Shown: in pieces, positions 7,584 to 15,710 of the stretch
How the letters are laid out: the number at the start of each line of letters is the position of its first letter
Position numbering within the stretch: position 1 is the stretch's first letter
From: Clostridium sp. CAG:413
GTDB taxonomy: Bacteria > Bacillota > Clostridia > Oscillospirales > Acutalibacteraceae
Length of the DNA: 28,566 bases
Assembly: GCA_000431775.1 (NCBI GenBank)
Contig: FR888229.1
Span: 32,733-61,298 of the forward strand
Reading direction: 5' to 3'
Program-made: the position numbers and the translations under genes
Notes under the pieces: generated by a model
The model's input: only the letters and a program-made list of their open reading frames with translations
The model's database searches: none
What the model was told of the DNA's origin: nothing

Positions 7584-8888
7584 TTACTCAACAGTATCAA
7601 AAACTACTGCCTTTTGAGCGGGAGCGGCTGCCGAGTAATTCAAAGCAGCGCTCAAATGCTCGGCGGCCTCGGCAAAAAGATTTTTATCGGAAGCAAACAG
7701 CGTCGCCACCGTCTCACCTGCCTCGACATTATCGCCGGTCTTTTTATGCAGGACTATGCCTGCAGCAGGGTCGATGATATCGTCCTTGCGCTGTCTGCCC
7801 GCACCGAGAGCCATGCAGGCAAGACCGACTTTTTCGGTATCCATATGCGATATATATCCGCTCTCACGGGCGGTAACCGCTTTGCTATAGGGTGCAGAGG
7901 CGAATTTAGACGGGTCGAGGATGTATGACGGGTCTCCGCCCTGTAACTCTACCATTTCGGCGAGTTTCTCGAGAGCAGAGCCGTCAGAGAGCTTCTCGGC
8001 CGCAAGCTCACGGCATTCCGAGAGGCTACCCTTGCCCGCAAGGCTCAGCAGCTTTGAAGCAAGCGAGAGTGACAGTTCGGTCAAATCGCTCGGACCGTTG
8101 CCCTTTAACGTCTCGACGGCTTCGATGACTTCAAGCGAATTACCGATATTATTGCCGAGGGGCACATCCATATCGGTTATGAGCGCCGCAACTTTTCTGC
8201 CTGCCGATTTGCCGATGCCGACCATCGTTTCGGCGAGCATTTTTGCATTCTCAATATCCTTCATAAATGCGCCGCTGCCGCATTTAACGTCAAGGACAAT
8301 GCAGTCTGCGCCGCCGGCGAGCTTTTTACTCATTATACTGGAGGCTATGAGCGGAATGCTGCCGACGGTCTCGGTGGCATCACGCAGCGAATAGAGCTTT
8401 TTATCCGCGGGGCACATATTGCCCGACTGACCCGTTACGCAAAGTCCGCAGCGGTTGACTGTCTCAATGAATTTATCGGCGCTGAGCGAGGAGTTGAAGC
8501 CCGGTATCGCTTCGAGCTTATCGACGGTGCCGCCTGTGTGTCCCAGCCCTCGACCGCTCATTTTGGCTATTTTTACGCCGCATTCGGCAACAAGAGGCGC
8601 AACAATTAGCGTGGTCTTATCTCCGACTCCGCCGGTCGAATGCTTGTCGCCCTTAACGCCCTTAATGCCGCTGAGGTCGGCAACGTCGCCGGAGTGTGCC
8701 ATCGCAAGAGTCAGTGCTGCGGTTTCATCGGTATTCAGCCCTTTGATATACATTGCCATGAGCATTGCGGAGACCTGATAATCGGGAATGCTGCCGTCTG
8801 CCGCAGCACTTGCAAAGAATTTCAGCTCATCGGGATCGAGACAGCCTCCGTCACGCTTCTTGGCAATGAGTTCTTTAATGTTCATCAT
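7584..8888 (-). CDS. pdp: Pyrimidine-nucleoside (thymidine) phosphorylase
   Basis: This 434-residue enzyme splits pyrimidine nucleosides with phosphate to a free base and (deoxy)ribose-1-phosphate. The family signature SGRGLGHTGGTVDKLEAIPGF (111-131) is complete, and the phosphate-binding KHSTGGVGDK (82-91) is present. Length and the C-terminal biotinyl-like domain (VGLACMALGAGR onward) fit the Pdp/DeoA family. Specificity for uridine versus thymidine cannot be read here; Firmicutes enzymes are usually broad (Pdp), and deoA is the alternative name. An open frame extends upstream to 8984, but the first residues look like antisense cdd, and a GAGGT site precedes the ATG at 8888. The start overlaps the last 14 bases of cdd, so translation is likely coupled. 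It is the last gene of the salvage operon. Confidence 0.92.
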   Translation of the reverse strand: MMNIKELIAKKRDGGCLDPDELKFFASAAADGSIPDYQVSAMLMAMYIKGLNTDETAALTLAMAHSGDVADLSGIKGVKGDKHSTGGVGDKTTLIVAPLVAECGVKIAKMSGRGLGHTGGTVDKLEAIPGFNSSLSADKFIETVNRCGLCVTGQSGNMCPADKKLYSLRDATETVGSIPLIASSIMSKKLAGGADCIVLDVKCGSGAFMKDIENAKMLAETMVGIGKSAGRKVAALITDMDVPLGNNIGNSLEVIEAVETLKGNGPSDLTELSLSLASKLLSLAGKGSLSECRELAAEKLSDGSALEKLAEMVELQGGDPSYILDPSKFASAPYSKAVTARESGYISHMDTEKVGLACMALGAGRQRKDDIIDPAAGIVLHKKTGDNVEAGETVATLFASDKNLFAEAAEHLSAALNYSAAAPAQKAVVFDTVE

Positions 8889-9300
8889 CTGAGCGTACCT
8901 CGCTTTTGTCAAAGGCTCTGGGCAGAAGCTCCTCAAGAGTTGCCGAAGTGTATTCGGTCTCGGAGGATGCCATGATAATTTCAAAATCGGGTTTGCAGAA
9001 TTCTTTCATCACTTGGCGGCATACGCCGCAAGGGGTGCACGAGGGGCTTGCAGGCTGACCCGCCTTACCGCCGACAACGGCTATGCGGACAAAATCGTAC
9101 CTGCCCTCGGATATAGCTTTGAAGAACGCCGTCCTCTCGGCGCAGGTGGTCGGGGTGAATACCGAGCTTTCGATATTGCAGCCCGTGTAGACCTTGCCGT
9201 CAGAGCACAGCAGCGCTGCGCCGACGCTGAAGCCCGAATAAGGAGAATATGAGAATTCTCTCGCCTCTAATGCGGCTTTTATAAGCTCACGATCATTCAT
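8875..9300 (-). CDS. cdd: Cytidine deaminase
   Basis: A 141-residue homotetrameric-type enzyme that deaminates cytidine and deoxycytidine to uridine and deoxyuridine, feeding the phosphorylase encoded just downstream. CAER (C53, E55) and PCGVC (C91, C94) supply the three zinc cysteines and the catalytic glutamate. FSVGAALL and GCNIESS are the substrate-binding strands. Its length is normal for the short tetrameric class. GGAGG lies 6 nt before ATG, inside the end of deoD, and the two genes overlap by 8 bases. Confidence 0.95.
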   Translation of the reverse strand: MNDRELIKAALEAREFSYSPYSGFSVGAALLCSDGKVYTGCNIESSVFTPTTCAERTAFFKAISEGRYDFVRIAVVGGKAGQPASPSCTPCGVCRQVMKEFCKPDFEIIMASSETEYTSATLEELLPRAFDKSEVRSDDEH

Positions 9301-10012
9301 CGGCCGCCTCCAAAGCGATCTCTATCATTTTATTAAAAGTTTGCTCGCGCTCAAATGCGGTGCATTCTTCGCCGCCTGCAAGCGGGCAGTCCGATATCGT
9401 GCATATGGCGAGAGCTTTTTTGCCGCTGCGGGCTGCGTTCATATAGAGAGCGGCGCTCTCCATCTCGATTGCAAGCACGCCCATTTTCTGCCACACGGCA
9501 AGGCTCGCCGCGTCGTCATAGAAGGTATCGGAGGAATAGAGATTGCCGACAAAGGGCTTAACTCCGAGCTTCTCGGCGGCGGCAACGGCTTTGGCGAGGG
9601 TGCCGTAATCCGCTATCGGAGCGAAATCACCTGGCAGGCAATACTGGCGGGCATAGGCGGAATTCGTGCAGGCACCCATGCCGAATACGACGTCACGCAG
9701 GTGAAGCTCGGGGCTTATTGCGCCCGCAGAGCCGACGCGAATTATTGTATCTACATTGTAAAAATTGAAAAGCTCATATGAATATATGCCTATCGACGGA
9801 ATACCCATGCCCGAAGCCATGACGGAGACCCTTTTGCCTTTATAAGTACCCGTATATCCTTGAACGCCTCTGGTGTTGTTGACGAGCATGGGATCCTCAA
9901 GAAAATTCTCTGCAATATACTTTGATCTGAGCGGGTCGCCGGGCATGAGCACGGTCTTTGCAAATGCATCCGGGCTTTCGGCGGCGATATGCGGGGTGGG
10001 AAGTTTATTCAT
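9293..10012 (-). CDS. deoD: Purine-nucleoside phosphorylase, DeoD type
   Basis: The 239-residue enzyme phosphorolyses purine (deoxy)nucleosides to the base and (deoxy)ribose-1-phosphate. The N-terminal motif PTPHIAAESPDAFAKTVLMPGDP, with Arg28 shortly after, and GSAGAISPELHLRDVV (94-109) are typical of the hexameric DeoD class. So are AIEMESAALY (181-190), with the ribose-binding glutamate, and the base-contacting Asp208 in TISDCPLAGGEE. GAGGT stands 6 nt before ATG. It starts 15 bp after deoC and overlaps cdd by 8 bases, showing a single transcript. Confidence 0.95.
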   Translation of the reverse strand: MNKLPTPHIAAESPDAFAKTVLMPGDPLRSKYIAENFLEDPMLVNNTRGVQGYTGTYKGKRVSVMASGMGIPSIGIYSYELFNFYNVDTIIRVGSAGAISPELHLRDVVFGMGACTNSAYARQYCLPGDFAPIADYGTLAKAVAAAEKLGVKPFVGNLYSSDTFYDDAASLAVWQKMGVLAIEMESAALYMNAARSGKKALAICTISDCPLAGGEECTAFEREQTFNKMIEIALEAADE

Positions 10013-10027
10013 AGAATTACCTCACTT

Positions 10028-10693
10028 TCAATAACCGGAAACGGTTTGTTTTTTGGCAAGCTTAACTATTGCGCTTGTGCCGAGCCTGTCGCAGCCGAGA
10101 GCAAGGAAGTCCTCGGCATCCACAAATGACCTGATTCCGCCCGCTGCTTTCATGCGGACATTCGGACCGATATTTTCGGAGAAAAGAGCAATATCCTCTC
10201 TTGTAGCGCCGCCCTTAGAGAATCCTGTTGACGTTTTTATAAAATCCGCACCTGATTCTGTAACGACTCGGCACATTTCCTTTTTCTCGTCGTCGGTCAG
10301 CAAGCAAGTCTCAATGATAACTTTCAGTATCTTGCCGCCGCAAGCTTCTTTGACGACCTTTATTTCACTCAACACGTCGCCGTATTTGCCGTCCTTGACC
10401 CAGCCGACGTTGATGACCATGTCTATCTCGTCCGCGCCGTTCTTGACTGCGTCGGCGGCCTCAAAGGCTTTGACGGCTGTGGTCGAATACCCGTTTGGGA
10501 AGCCAATGACGGTGCATATCGGCAGCTTATCTCCGACATATTCCTTGGCCTTGGCAACATAAGACGCGGGTATGCAGACGCTGGCGGTCGAGAAGCGTAT
10601 GCCGTCGTCACAGACCTGCTTTATCTGCTCCCACGTTGCGTCGACCGCAAGCAGTGTGTGGTCGCAATGAAAGAGGATCTTTGAGATATCCAT
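10028..10693 (-). CDS. deoC: Deoxyribose-phosphate aldolase
   Basis: This class I aldolase of 221 aa cleaves 2-deoxyribose-5-phosphate to glyceraldehyde-3-phosphate and acetaldehyde. It lets the cell burn the sugar released by the phosphorylases in the same operon. FIKTSTGF (151-158) carries the Schiff-base Lys153. Lys182 in MKAAGGIRS and Asp91 in EIDMVINVG complete the active site. An in-frame ATG at 10702 directly abuts the ribosome site AAAGG. The ATG at 10693 has a proper 9-nt spacing, so the protein most likely starts MDISKILFHCDHT. The acetaldehyde formed could be taken up by the AdhE encoded further along; this is an inference. The phosphopentomutase step (deoB) is not in the window. 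Confidence 0.95.
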   Translation of the reverse strand: MDISKILFHCDHTLLAVDATWEQIKQVCDDGIRFSTASVCIPASYVAKAKEYVGDKLPICTVIGFPNGYSTTAVKAFEAADAVKNGADEIDMVINVGWVKDGKYGDVLSEIKVVKEACGGKILKVIIETCLLTDDEKKEMCRVVTESGADFIKTSTGFSKGGATREDIALFSENIGPNVRMKAAGGIRSFVDAEDFLALGCDRLGTSAIVKLAKKQTVSGY

Positions 10694-10716
10694 TGTATTC
10701 ATCCTTTCAAATTATA

Positions 10717-11532
10717 TTAAAAAGCGTATTTGTTTATCATTTGCGCAACGCCGTCATCGGCGTTCGACGGCGCTATCGCTTTGGCTGCGAGCTTGCACGG
10801 CTCAGTGCCGTTTGCCATTGCGAATGAAAGTCCGGCTATGCGCAGCATTGGCGCGTCGTTTTCCGCATCGCCGAAAGCCATCGCTTCATCGGGGGTTATG
10901 CCCAGCCGCTCGCACATACCGAGCAGCGCAGCGCCCTTATTGACTCCTCCCGCCATTGCCGAATTTACTCCGGGTGCGGCAGAGGCTATCTCATAGCCCT
11001 TTGAGCGGAAATTATCGAGCACGCTGTTCTTGACCTGCGGATCGGCGGCGAATACGTCTATCAGCTCCGCGCCCTTGCCTTTGATGCTGTCAAGCAGGTC
11101 GTCGCATTGGACTGTGGAGGCAACAAACTTCTCAATGAATCCGCTCGGCATATCGGGGTTCACAAAAAATCGCTCGCTCCCCTTTTGGACATATATCCTG
11201 CCCTCAAGATAAATATTATAGTATATCGGCAAGGAATTCAGCAGAGTGACCGCTTCGGCAGTCTCCTCGGGCGAGATCAGCTTTGAATATATGAATTCTT
11301 TATTGTTTCGGTCATAAACGCAGGCGCCGTTTGAGCAGATGACATAATTGACAAACGGTATCTGATCTGTGACATTCGCGGTGAACGAAAGAGTCCTGCC
11401 CGTTGCAATGGCGATGCGCATGCCTGCGTCGTGTGCCCTGAGCAGAGCTGTTTTGGTCGCTTCGGCAACGGTGAGATGATCGGGCGCCATAAGGGTGCCG
11501 TCAAGGTCGGAAACTATAATTTTAACAGCCAT
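10717..11532 (-). CDS. HAD-superfamily Cof-type phosphatase
   Basis: This 271-residue cytosolic hydrolase carries all four HAD motifs: DLDGTL (D9 nucleophile, D11 acid), TGR (44-46), Lys199 in GGVNKGAAL and GDAENDAPML (D222, D226) for magnesium. The large type-IIB (Cof) cap occupies about residues 85-190. Such enzymes dephosphorylate sugar phosphates or flavin/nucleotide-type substrates. As the first gene of the salvage operon it may act on a sugar phosphate or a nucleotide, feeding nucleosides to the pathway, but the sequence does not settle the substrate. AGGAG stands 7 nt before ATG. The gap to deoC is short. Confidence 0.88.
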   Translation of the reverse strand: MAVKIIVSDLDGTLMAPDHLTVAEATKTALLRAHDAGMRIAIATGRTLSFTANVTDQIPFVNYVICSNGACVYDRNNKEFIYSKLISPEETAEAVTLLNSLPIYYNIYLEGRIYVQKGSERFFVNPDMPSGFIEKFVASTVQCDDLLDSIKGKGAELIDVFAADPQVKNSVLDNFRSKGYEIASAAPGVNSAMAGGVNKGAALLGMCERLGITPDEAMAFGDAENDAPMLRIAGLSFAMANGTEPCKLAAKAIAPSNADDGVAQMINKYAF

Positions 11533-11560
11533 AATATCTCCTATATTCTTTATATTTATC

Positions 11561-11590
11561 AGTATATCACTAAAATGCGGGGCGTGTCAA
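11561..11590 (-). promoter_or_regulatory. Promoter of the nucleoside-salvage operon
   Basis: On the minus strand TTGACA (11585-11590) and TATACT (11561-11566) are 18 bp apart, close to consensus. They lie about 30 bp before the HAD phosphatase ATG. This single promoter can serve the five genes down to 7584. Confidence 0.7.
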
Positions 11591-11654
11591 GAAAACGCAG
11601 ATTTTATCCGCAATGTTTTGCGCCTTTTGAGCGGAAGAAAAATAAAAAAGCATC

Positions 11655-11683
11655 TTGAAATAGTATTTTCAATTTGTTAAAAT
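11655..11683 (+). promoter_or_regulatory. LysR-gene promoter with an overlapping palindrome
   Basis: TTGAAA (11655-11660) and TAAAAT (11678-11683) are 17 bp apart, about 60 bp before the regulator's ATG. The -35 is also the left arm of the palindrome TTGAAA-N6-TTTCAA (11655-11672), which has the T-N11-A layout that LysR-type regulators bind. Autoregulation is therefore a reasonable guess. Confidence 0.5.
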
Positions 11684-11743
11684 ATATATGCGGAATCATA
11701 CGGGATGCGGCAGAATCGTATCTCAAAATTTTGGGGGTCGACC

Positions 11744-12667
11744 ATGAATCTGATGCACATTAAATATGCCGTCGAGGTTGCAAATGAAGGCTCGATAAAT
11801 AAGGCGGCGGAGAAGCTGTATGTCGGCCAGCCGAATCTCAGCCGCGCTATCAAGGAGCTTGAAGCCTCGCTCGGCGTCAAGATATTTGAGCGCTCAGCCA
11901 AAGGAATGGGTCTGACCTCCGACGGAGAGACCTTTATCCGCTATGCCAAGACGATACTGCGCCAGGTGGACGAGGTCGAGAGCATTTTCAACGGCTCGGG
12001 TTCGGTGAAAAAGCGCTTCTCTATTTCCGTGCCGAGGGCGAGCTATATCTCGGACGCCTTTGCAAGATTTTCACATTCTCTCACAAACGAAGCGGAAGCG
12101 GAGATCATATATAAAGAAACCAATTCGCTCAGAGCGATAAAAAATATCCTGCACGAGGATTATAAGCTCGGCATCATCCGCTATGCGGAGAACTACGACA
12201 AGTATTTTAAAACAATGCTTGACGAGAAAGATATGCAATACGAGATGATAACGGAATTCAGCTATGTGCTTGCCATGAGCCGCGATAATCCGCTTGCAAG
12301 CGCCGAAAAAATCACTTTTGACGCTTTGAAGGATTATATCGAGATAGCTCACGCCGACCCGTATGTGCCCTCGCTCCCCCTCTCACAGGTCAGGAAAGAG
12401 GAGCTGCCCGATAATATCGGCAGGCGCATATTCGTATTTGAGCGCGCAAGCCAGTTTGAGCTGCTTTCGGAGAATCCCGAGACATTTATGTGGGTCTCGC
12501 CTATCCCTCAGAAGCTGCTCGACAGATATGACCTTGTTCAGATCCCTTGCGAGGAAAATAAGAAGATATATAAGGATATACTTATTTATAAGCGTGACTA
12601 CAAGCTCACCGTGCTCGATAAGGCGTTTATAGACGAGCTTTGCAAGTCAAAAAGAGAAATGTTTTAA
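11744..12667 (+). CDS. LysR-family transcriptional regulator
   Basis: A 307-residue protein with the usual LysR plan. A winged helix-turn-helix lies at residues 1-62 (YAVEVANEGSINKAAEKLYV, then GQPNLSRAIKELEASLGVKIFERS), with a linker helix and a two-lobed effector domain from about residue 90. The effector is unknown. The open frame starts at 11705, but GGGGGT lies about 6 nt before the ATG at 11744, which also gives the normal N-terminus. It is divergent from the nucleoside-salvage operon and tandem with adhE about 410 bp downstream, so it could control either one. The region beside it holds several palindromes. I cannot tell which target is real. Confidence 0.88.
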   Translation: MNLMHIKYAVEVANEGSINKAAEKLYVGQPNLSRAIKELEASLGVKIFERSAKGMGLTSDGETFIRYAKTILRQVDEVESIFNGSGSVKKRFSISVPRASYISDAFARFSHSLTNEAEAEIIYKETNSLRAIKNILHEDYKLGIIRYAENYDKYFKTMLDEKDMQYEMITEFSYVLAMSRDNPLASAEKITFDALKDYIEIAHADPYVPSLPLSQVRKEELPDNIGRRIFVFERASQFELLSENPETFMWVSPIPQKLLDRYDLVQIPCEENKKIYKDILIYKRDYKLTVLDKAFIDELCKSKREMF

Positions 12668-12680
12668 TTGAATATTTACA

Positions 12681-12722
12681 GTGAGAAGCCGTCTGACCTT
12701 TTACAGTCAAACGGCTTCTCAC
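12681..12722. repeat. 12-bp perfect inverted repeat after the LysR gene
   Basis: GTGAGAAGCCGT (12681-12692) is the exact reverse complement of ACGGCTTCTCAC (12711-12722), with an 18-nt loop that can pair a little further (TGAC/GTCA). It begins 14 bp after the LysR stop. No T-run follows on either strand, so it is a strong hairpin but not a textbook terminator. Confidence 0.6.
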
Positions 12723-12756
12723 ATTCGGAGTAAATGAAATGAAGAGGAATCGATAT

Positions 12757-12821
12757 TACTATCGTTTTTGTCATTTTGGTCGGTCGTCGGCTGAAACGGT
12801 GACCGAGCTTCAGCGATAGTA
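12757..12821. other. Nested inverted repeats, possible structured RNA or operator, upstream of adhE
   Basis: An outer stem, TACTATCG (12757-12764) with CGATAGTA (12814-12821), encloses an inner stem, TCGGTC (12780-12785) with GACCGA (12801-12806). An alternative pairing, CTGAA (12791-12795) with TTCAG (12809-12813), competes with the inner stem. No open frame runs through it. It could be part of a transcript leader, a small RNA or a protein site. No known RNA family is recognised. Confidence 0.35.
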
Positions 12822-12846
12822 TAGCATTTAATGGTTTGATTGAGAA

Positions 12847-12897
12847 TTGCCGGATTTATATATACCATTGCTTTTTTGATATACCTCAAATCGGCAA
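12847..12897. repeat. Imperfect inverted repeat upstream of adhE
   Basis: TTGCCGGATTT (12847-12857) pairs with AAATCGGCAA (12888-12897), apart from one bulged base. A weak possible promoter (TTGATT 12836-12841, 17 bp, TATATA 12859-12864) overlaps the left arm, so this may be an extra regulated start or only an A/T-rich coincidence. Confidence 0.3.
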
Positions 12898-12944
12898 AAA
12901 CAGCAGATTTCGGACTGATATTAATTATTGTATAGCAATTTCGC

Positions 12945-12973
12945 TTGACAAATTATCGAATTTGATATATCGT
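12945..12973 (+). promoter_or_regulatory. Putative adhE-hydrogenase operon promoter with an operator-like palindrome in the spacer
   Basis: TTGACA (12945-12950) is followed 17 bp later by TATCGT (12968-12973), a partial -10. The spacer contains the perfect palindrome CAAATT-ATCG-AATTTG (12949-12964), placed where a repressor would block polymerase. It does not match the clostridial Rex consensus (TTGTTAA-N4-TTAACAA) well. The resulting leader would be about 100 nt. Confidence 0.5.
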
Positions 12974-13078
12974 TATCATAAAAGAGCAATTCCAAACATC
13001 AAAGTTTTATTGTAGAATATAAACAAAGAAGAATCCTTGCTTTTGGATAATCCGACAATGAAATTCAGGAGGATGAAC

Positions 13079-15697
13079 ATGGAAAATTCAAACAGAACTA
13101 TTATTGACAGCGTAGAAACGCTCGAGGCTGCTCTTGCCAGAGTCAAGGCTGCTCAGAGCGAGTTCGCAAAGTTCACTCAGGAGCAAGTCGATAAGATATT
13201 CCTTGCAGCTGCCACGGCGGCCAACAAGGCGAGAATACCTCTCGCAAAGATGGCTGTCGAGGAGACAGGCATGGGCGTGGTCGAGGACAAGGTTATCAAG
13301 AATAACTATGCCGCCGAGTATATCTACAACGCCTATCGCCATACCCGCACCTGCGGCGTTATCGAGGAGGATAAAGCATATGGCATCAAGAAGATAGCCG
13401 AGCCCATCGGCGTTATTGCCGCTGTTATCCCCACCACCAACCCTACCTCAACGGCGATCTTTAAGTGCCTCATCGCGCTCAAGACAAGAAACGCCATAAT
13501 CATATCCCCGCACCCCAGAGCCAAGGGCTGCACGGCTGCCGCCGCTAAAATAGTCCTTGACGCCGCCGTTGCGGCAGGCGCACCCGAGGGCATCATCGAG
13601 TGGATCGACGTGCCCGGCCTTGAGCTGACCAACCTGCTTATGAAAGAGGCTGATATAATTCTCGCTACCGGCGGCCCCGGCATGGTTAAGGCTGCATATT
13701 CATCGGGCAAGCCCGCTCTCGGCGTCGGCGCTGGCAACACCCCCGCCATTATCGACGACACCGCCGATATAATTCTTGCGGTCAACTCCATTATCCACTC
13801 CAAGACCTTTGATAACGGCATGATCTGCGCCTCCGAGCAGTCGGTCATCGTCCATAAGAACGTATATGACGCAGTCAAGAAGGAATTCGCCGACAGAGGC
13901 TGCTACTTCCTGAACCCAGAGGAGACCGAGAAGGTCAGAAAGACCATTCTTATCAACGGCGCTCTTAACGCAAAAATAGTCGGCCAGTCCGCATTCAAAA
14001 TCGCTCAGCTTGCGAACGTAACCGTTCCCGAGCATACCAAGATCCTTATCGGCGAGGTCGAGAGCGTTGAGCTCAGCGAAGAATTCGCCCATGAGAAGCT
14101 TTCTCCCGTCCTTGCAATGTATAAGGCTGAGGATATCGACGACGCATTCAACAAGGCAGAGCGCCTTGTCGCCGACGGCGGCTTCGGTCACACCTCTTCA
14201 ATATATCTTAACGCAGTTACCGAGCAGGCGAAGCTCGACGCATTCGCAGCGAGAATGAAGACCTGCCGTATCCTTGTCAACACTCCCTCCTCACACGGCG
14301 GTATCGGTGACCTTTATAACTTCAAACTCACCCCGTCGCTCACCCTGGGCTGCGGCTCATGGGGCGGCAACAGCGTCTCCGAAAACGTCGGAGTCAAGCA
14401 CCTTATTAATATCAAAACGGTCGCCGAGAGGAGAGAAAATATGCTTTGGTTCAGAGCACCCGAAAAGGTATATATCAAGAAAGGCTGCCTGCCCGTTGCT
14501 CTTGACGAGCTTAAGAACGTCATGGGCAAGAAGCGTGCGTTCATCGTCACAGACAGCTTCCTGTATCACAACGGCTACACTAAGCCCATCACCGACAAGC
14601 TCGACGAAATGGGCATAGTCCACACCACATTCTTTGACGTCGCTCCCGACCCGACCCTCGCCTGCGCCAAGGAAGGCACCGCCCAAATGGTAGCGTTCCA
14701 GCCCGACTGCATTATCGCCGTCGGCGGCGGCTCCGCAATGGACGCCGGCAAGATCATGTGGGTTCTCTATGAGCATCCCGAGGCCGACTTCATGGATATG
14801 GCAATGAGATTCATTGATATCAGGAAGAGAGTCTACACCTTCCCCAAGATGGGTGAGAAGGCTTACTTCATCGCAGTGCCCACTTCGGCAGGTACCGGCT
14901 CTGAGGTCACTCCCTTTGCAGTTATCACCGATGAGAAGACCGGCGTTAAGTATCCCCTTGCCGATTATCAGCTCATGCCTAACATGGCTATAGTTGATAC
15001 CGACTTCCACATGACCGCACCCAAGGGCCTTACCTCCGCATCGGGTATCGATGCCGTTACCCATGACCTTGAGGCTTTCGCTTCAATGATGGCGACGGAT
15101 TACACCGACGGCCTTGCTCTTAAATCAATCAAGACTATATTTGAGTATCTGCCCAGAGCCTATGACAACGGCCCCAACGACATTGAGGCGAGAGAGAAGA
15201 TGGCTAATGCCGCCACCATGGCAGGTATGGCTTTCGCAAACGCCTTCCTCGGCGTATGCCACTCCATGGCTCATAAGCTCGGCGCTTTCCATCATCTGCC
15301 TCACGGCATTGCAAACGCACTTATGATCGAAGAAGTGCTTCGCTTCAACGCGAGCGAGAAGCCCGTCAAGATGGGCACCTTCCCGCAGTACGATCATCCT
15401 CACACCCTTGCCCGCTATGCAGAGGTCGCCGATTATCTCGGCCTCGGCGGCAAGAATGACTCAGAGAAGCTTGAAAATCTTATCAAGGCCATCAATGACC
15501 TTAAAGACAGGATCGGCATCAAAAAGACCATCAAGGATTACGGCATCGACGAGAAGGACTTCCTTGACCGCCTTGACGCAATGACCGAGCAGGCGTTCGA
15601 TGATCAGTGCACCGGCGCAAATCCCCGTTACCCGCTCATGAGCGAAATAAAGCAGATGTATCTCAACGCATATTACGGAACACACGAAGAAGTTTAA
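13079..15697 (+). CDS. adhE: Bifunctional acetaldehyde-CoA/alcohol dehydrogenase
   Basis: This protein of about 872 aa reduces acetyl-CoA to acetaldehyde and then to ethanol, re-oxidising two NADH; such enzymes form spirosomes. The N-terminal half (to about residue 440) is an aldehyde dehydrogenase, with the catalytic Cys250 in NGMICASEQ and PTTNPTSTAIFKCL earlier. The C-terminal half is an iron-dependent alcohol dehydrogenase: GGGSAMDAGK near 548, SAGTGSEVTPF, and the metal ligands in DAVTHDLEAF (about 657) and HSMAHKLGAFHHLPHG (about 727). The frame is open from 13037, but a perfect AGGAGG at 13067-13072 sits 6 nt before the ATG at 13079. It is the first gene of the hydrogenase operon, 13 bp before the kinase-fold gene. 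A lead role in fermentative electron disposal is well supported. Confidence 0.95.
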   Translation: MENSNRTIIDSVETLEAALARVKAAQSEFAKFTQEQVDKIFLAAATAANKARIPLAKMAVEETGMGVVEDKVIKNNYAAEYIYNAYRHTRTCGVIEEDKAYGIKKIAEPIGVIAAVIPTTNPTSTAIFKCLIALKTRNAIIISPHPRAKGCTAAAAKIVLDAAVAAGAPEGIIEWIDVPGLELTNLLMKEADIILATGGPGMVKAAYSSGKPALGVGAGNTPAIIDDTADIILAVNSIIHSKTFDNGMICASEQSVIVHKNVYDAVKKEFADRGCYFLNPEETEKVRKTILINGALNAKIVGQSAFKIAQLANVTVPEHTKILIGEVESVELSEEFAHEKLSPVLAMYKAEDIDDAFNKAERLVADGGFGHTSSIYLNAVTEQAKLDAFAARMKTCRILVNTPSSHGGIGDLYNFKLTPSLTLGCGSWGGNSVSENVGVKHLINIKTVAERRENMLWFRAPEKVYIKKGCLPVALDELKNVMGKKRAFIVTDSFLYHNGYTKPITDKLDEMGIVHTTFFDVAPDPTLACAKEGTAQMVAFQPDCIIAVGGGSAMDAGKIMWVLYEHPEADFMDMAMRFIDIRKRVYTFPKMGEKAYFIAVPTSAGTGSEVTPFAVITDEKTGVKYPLADYQLMPNMAIVDTDFHMTAPKGLTSASGIDAVTHDLEAFASMMATDYTDGLALKSIKTIFEYLPRAYDNGPNDIEAREKMANAATMAGMAFANAFLGVCHSMAHKLGAFHHLPHGIANALMIEEVLRFNASEKPVKMGTFPQYDHPHTLARYAEVADYLGLGGKNDSEKLENLIKAINDLKDRIGIKKTIKDYGIDEKDFLDRLDAMTEQAFDDQCTGANPRYPLMSEIKQMYLNAYYGTHEEV

Positions 15698-15710
15698 GGA
15701 GGGTCATATA

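Noticed and set aside
12681..12722. Rho-independent terminator of the LysR gene
   Set aside because: The stem is strong, but no T-run follows on either strand, so it is listed only as an inverted repeat.
12921..12973. Rex operator upstream of adhE
   Set aside because: The palindrome has CAAATT/AATTTG arms with a 4-bp gap, not the TTGTTAA/TTAACAA arms expected for Rex.
14357..15064. 235-codon minus-strand frame within adhE
   Set aside because: Antisense shadow of a strongly conserved dehydrogenase.
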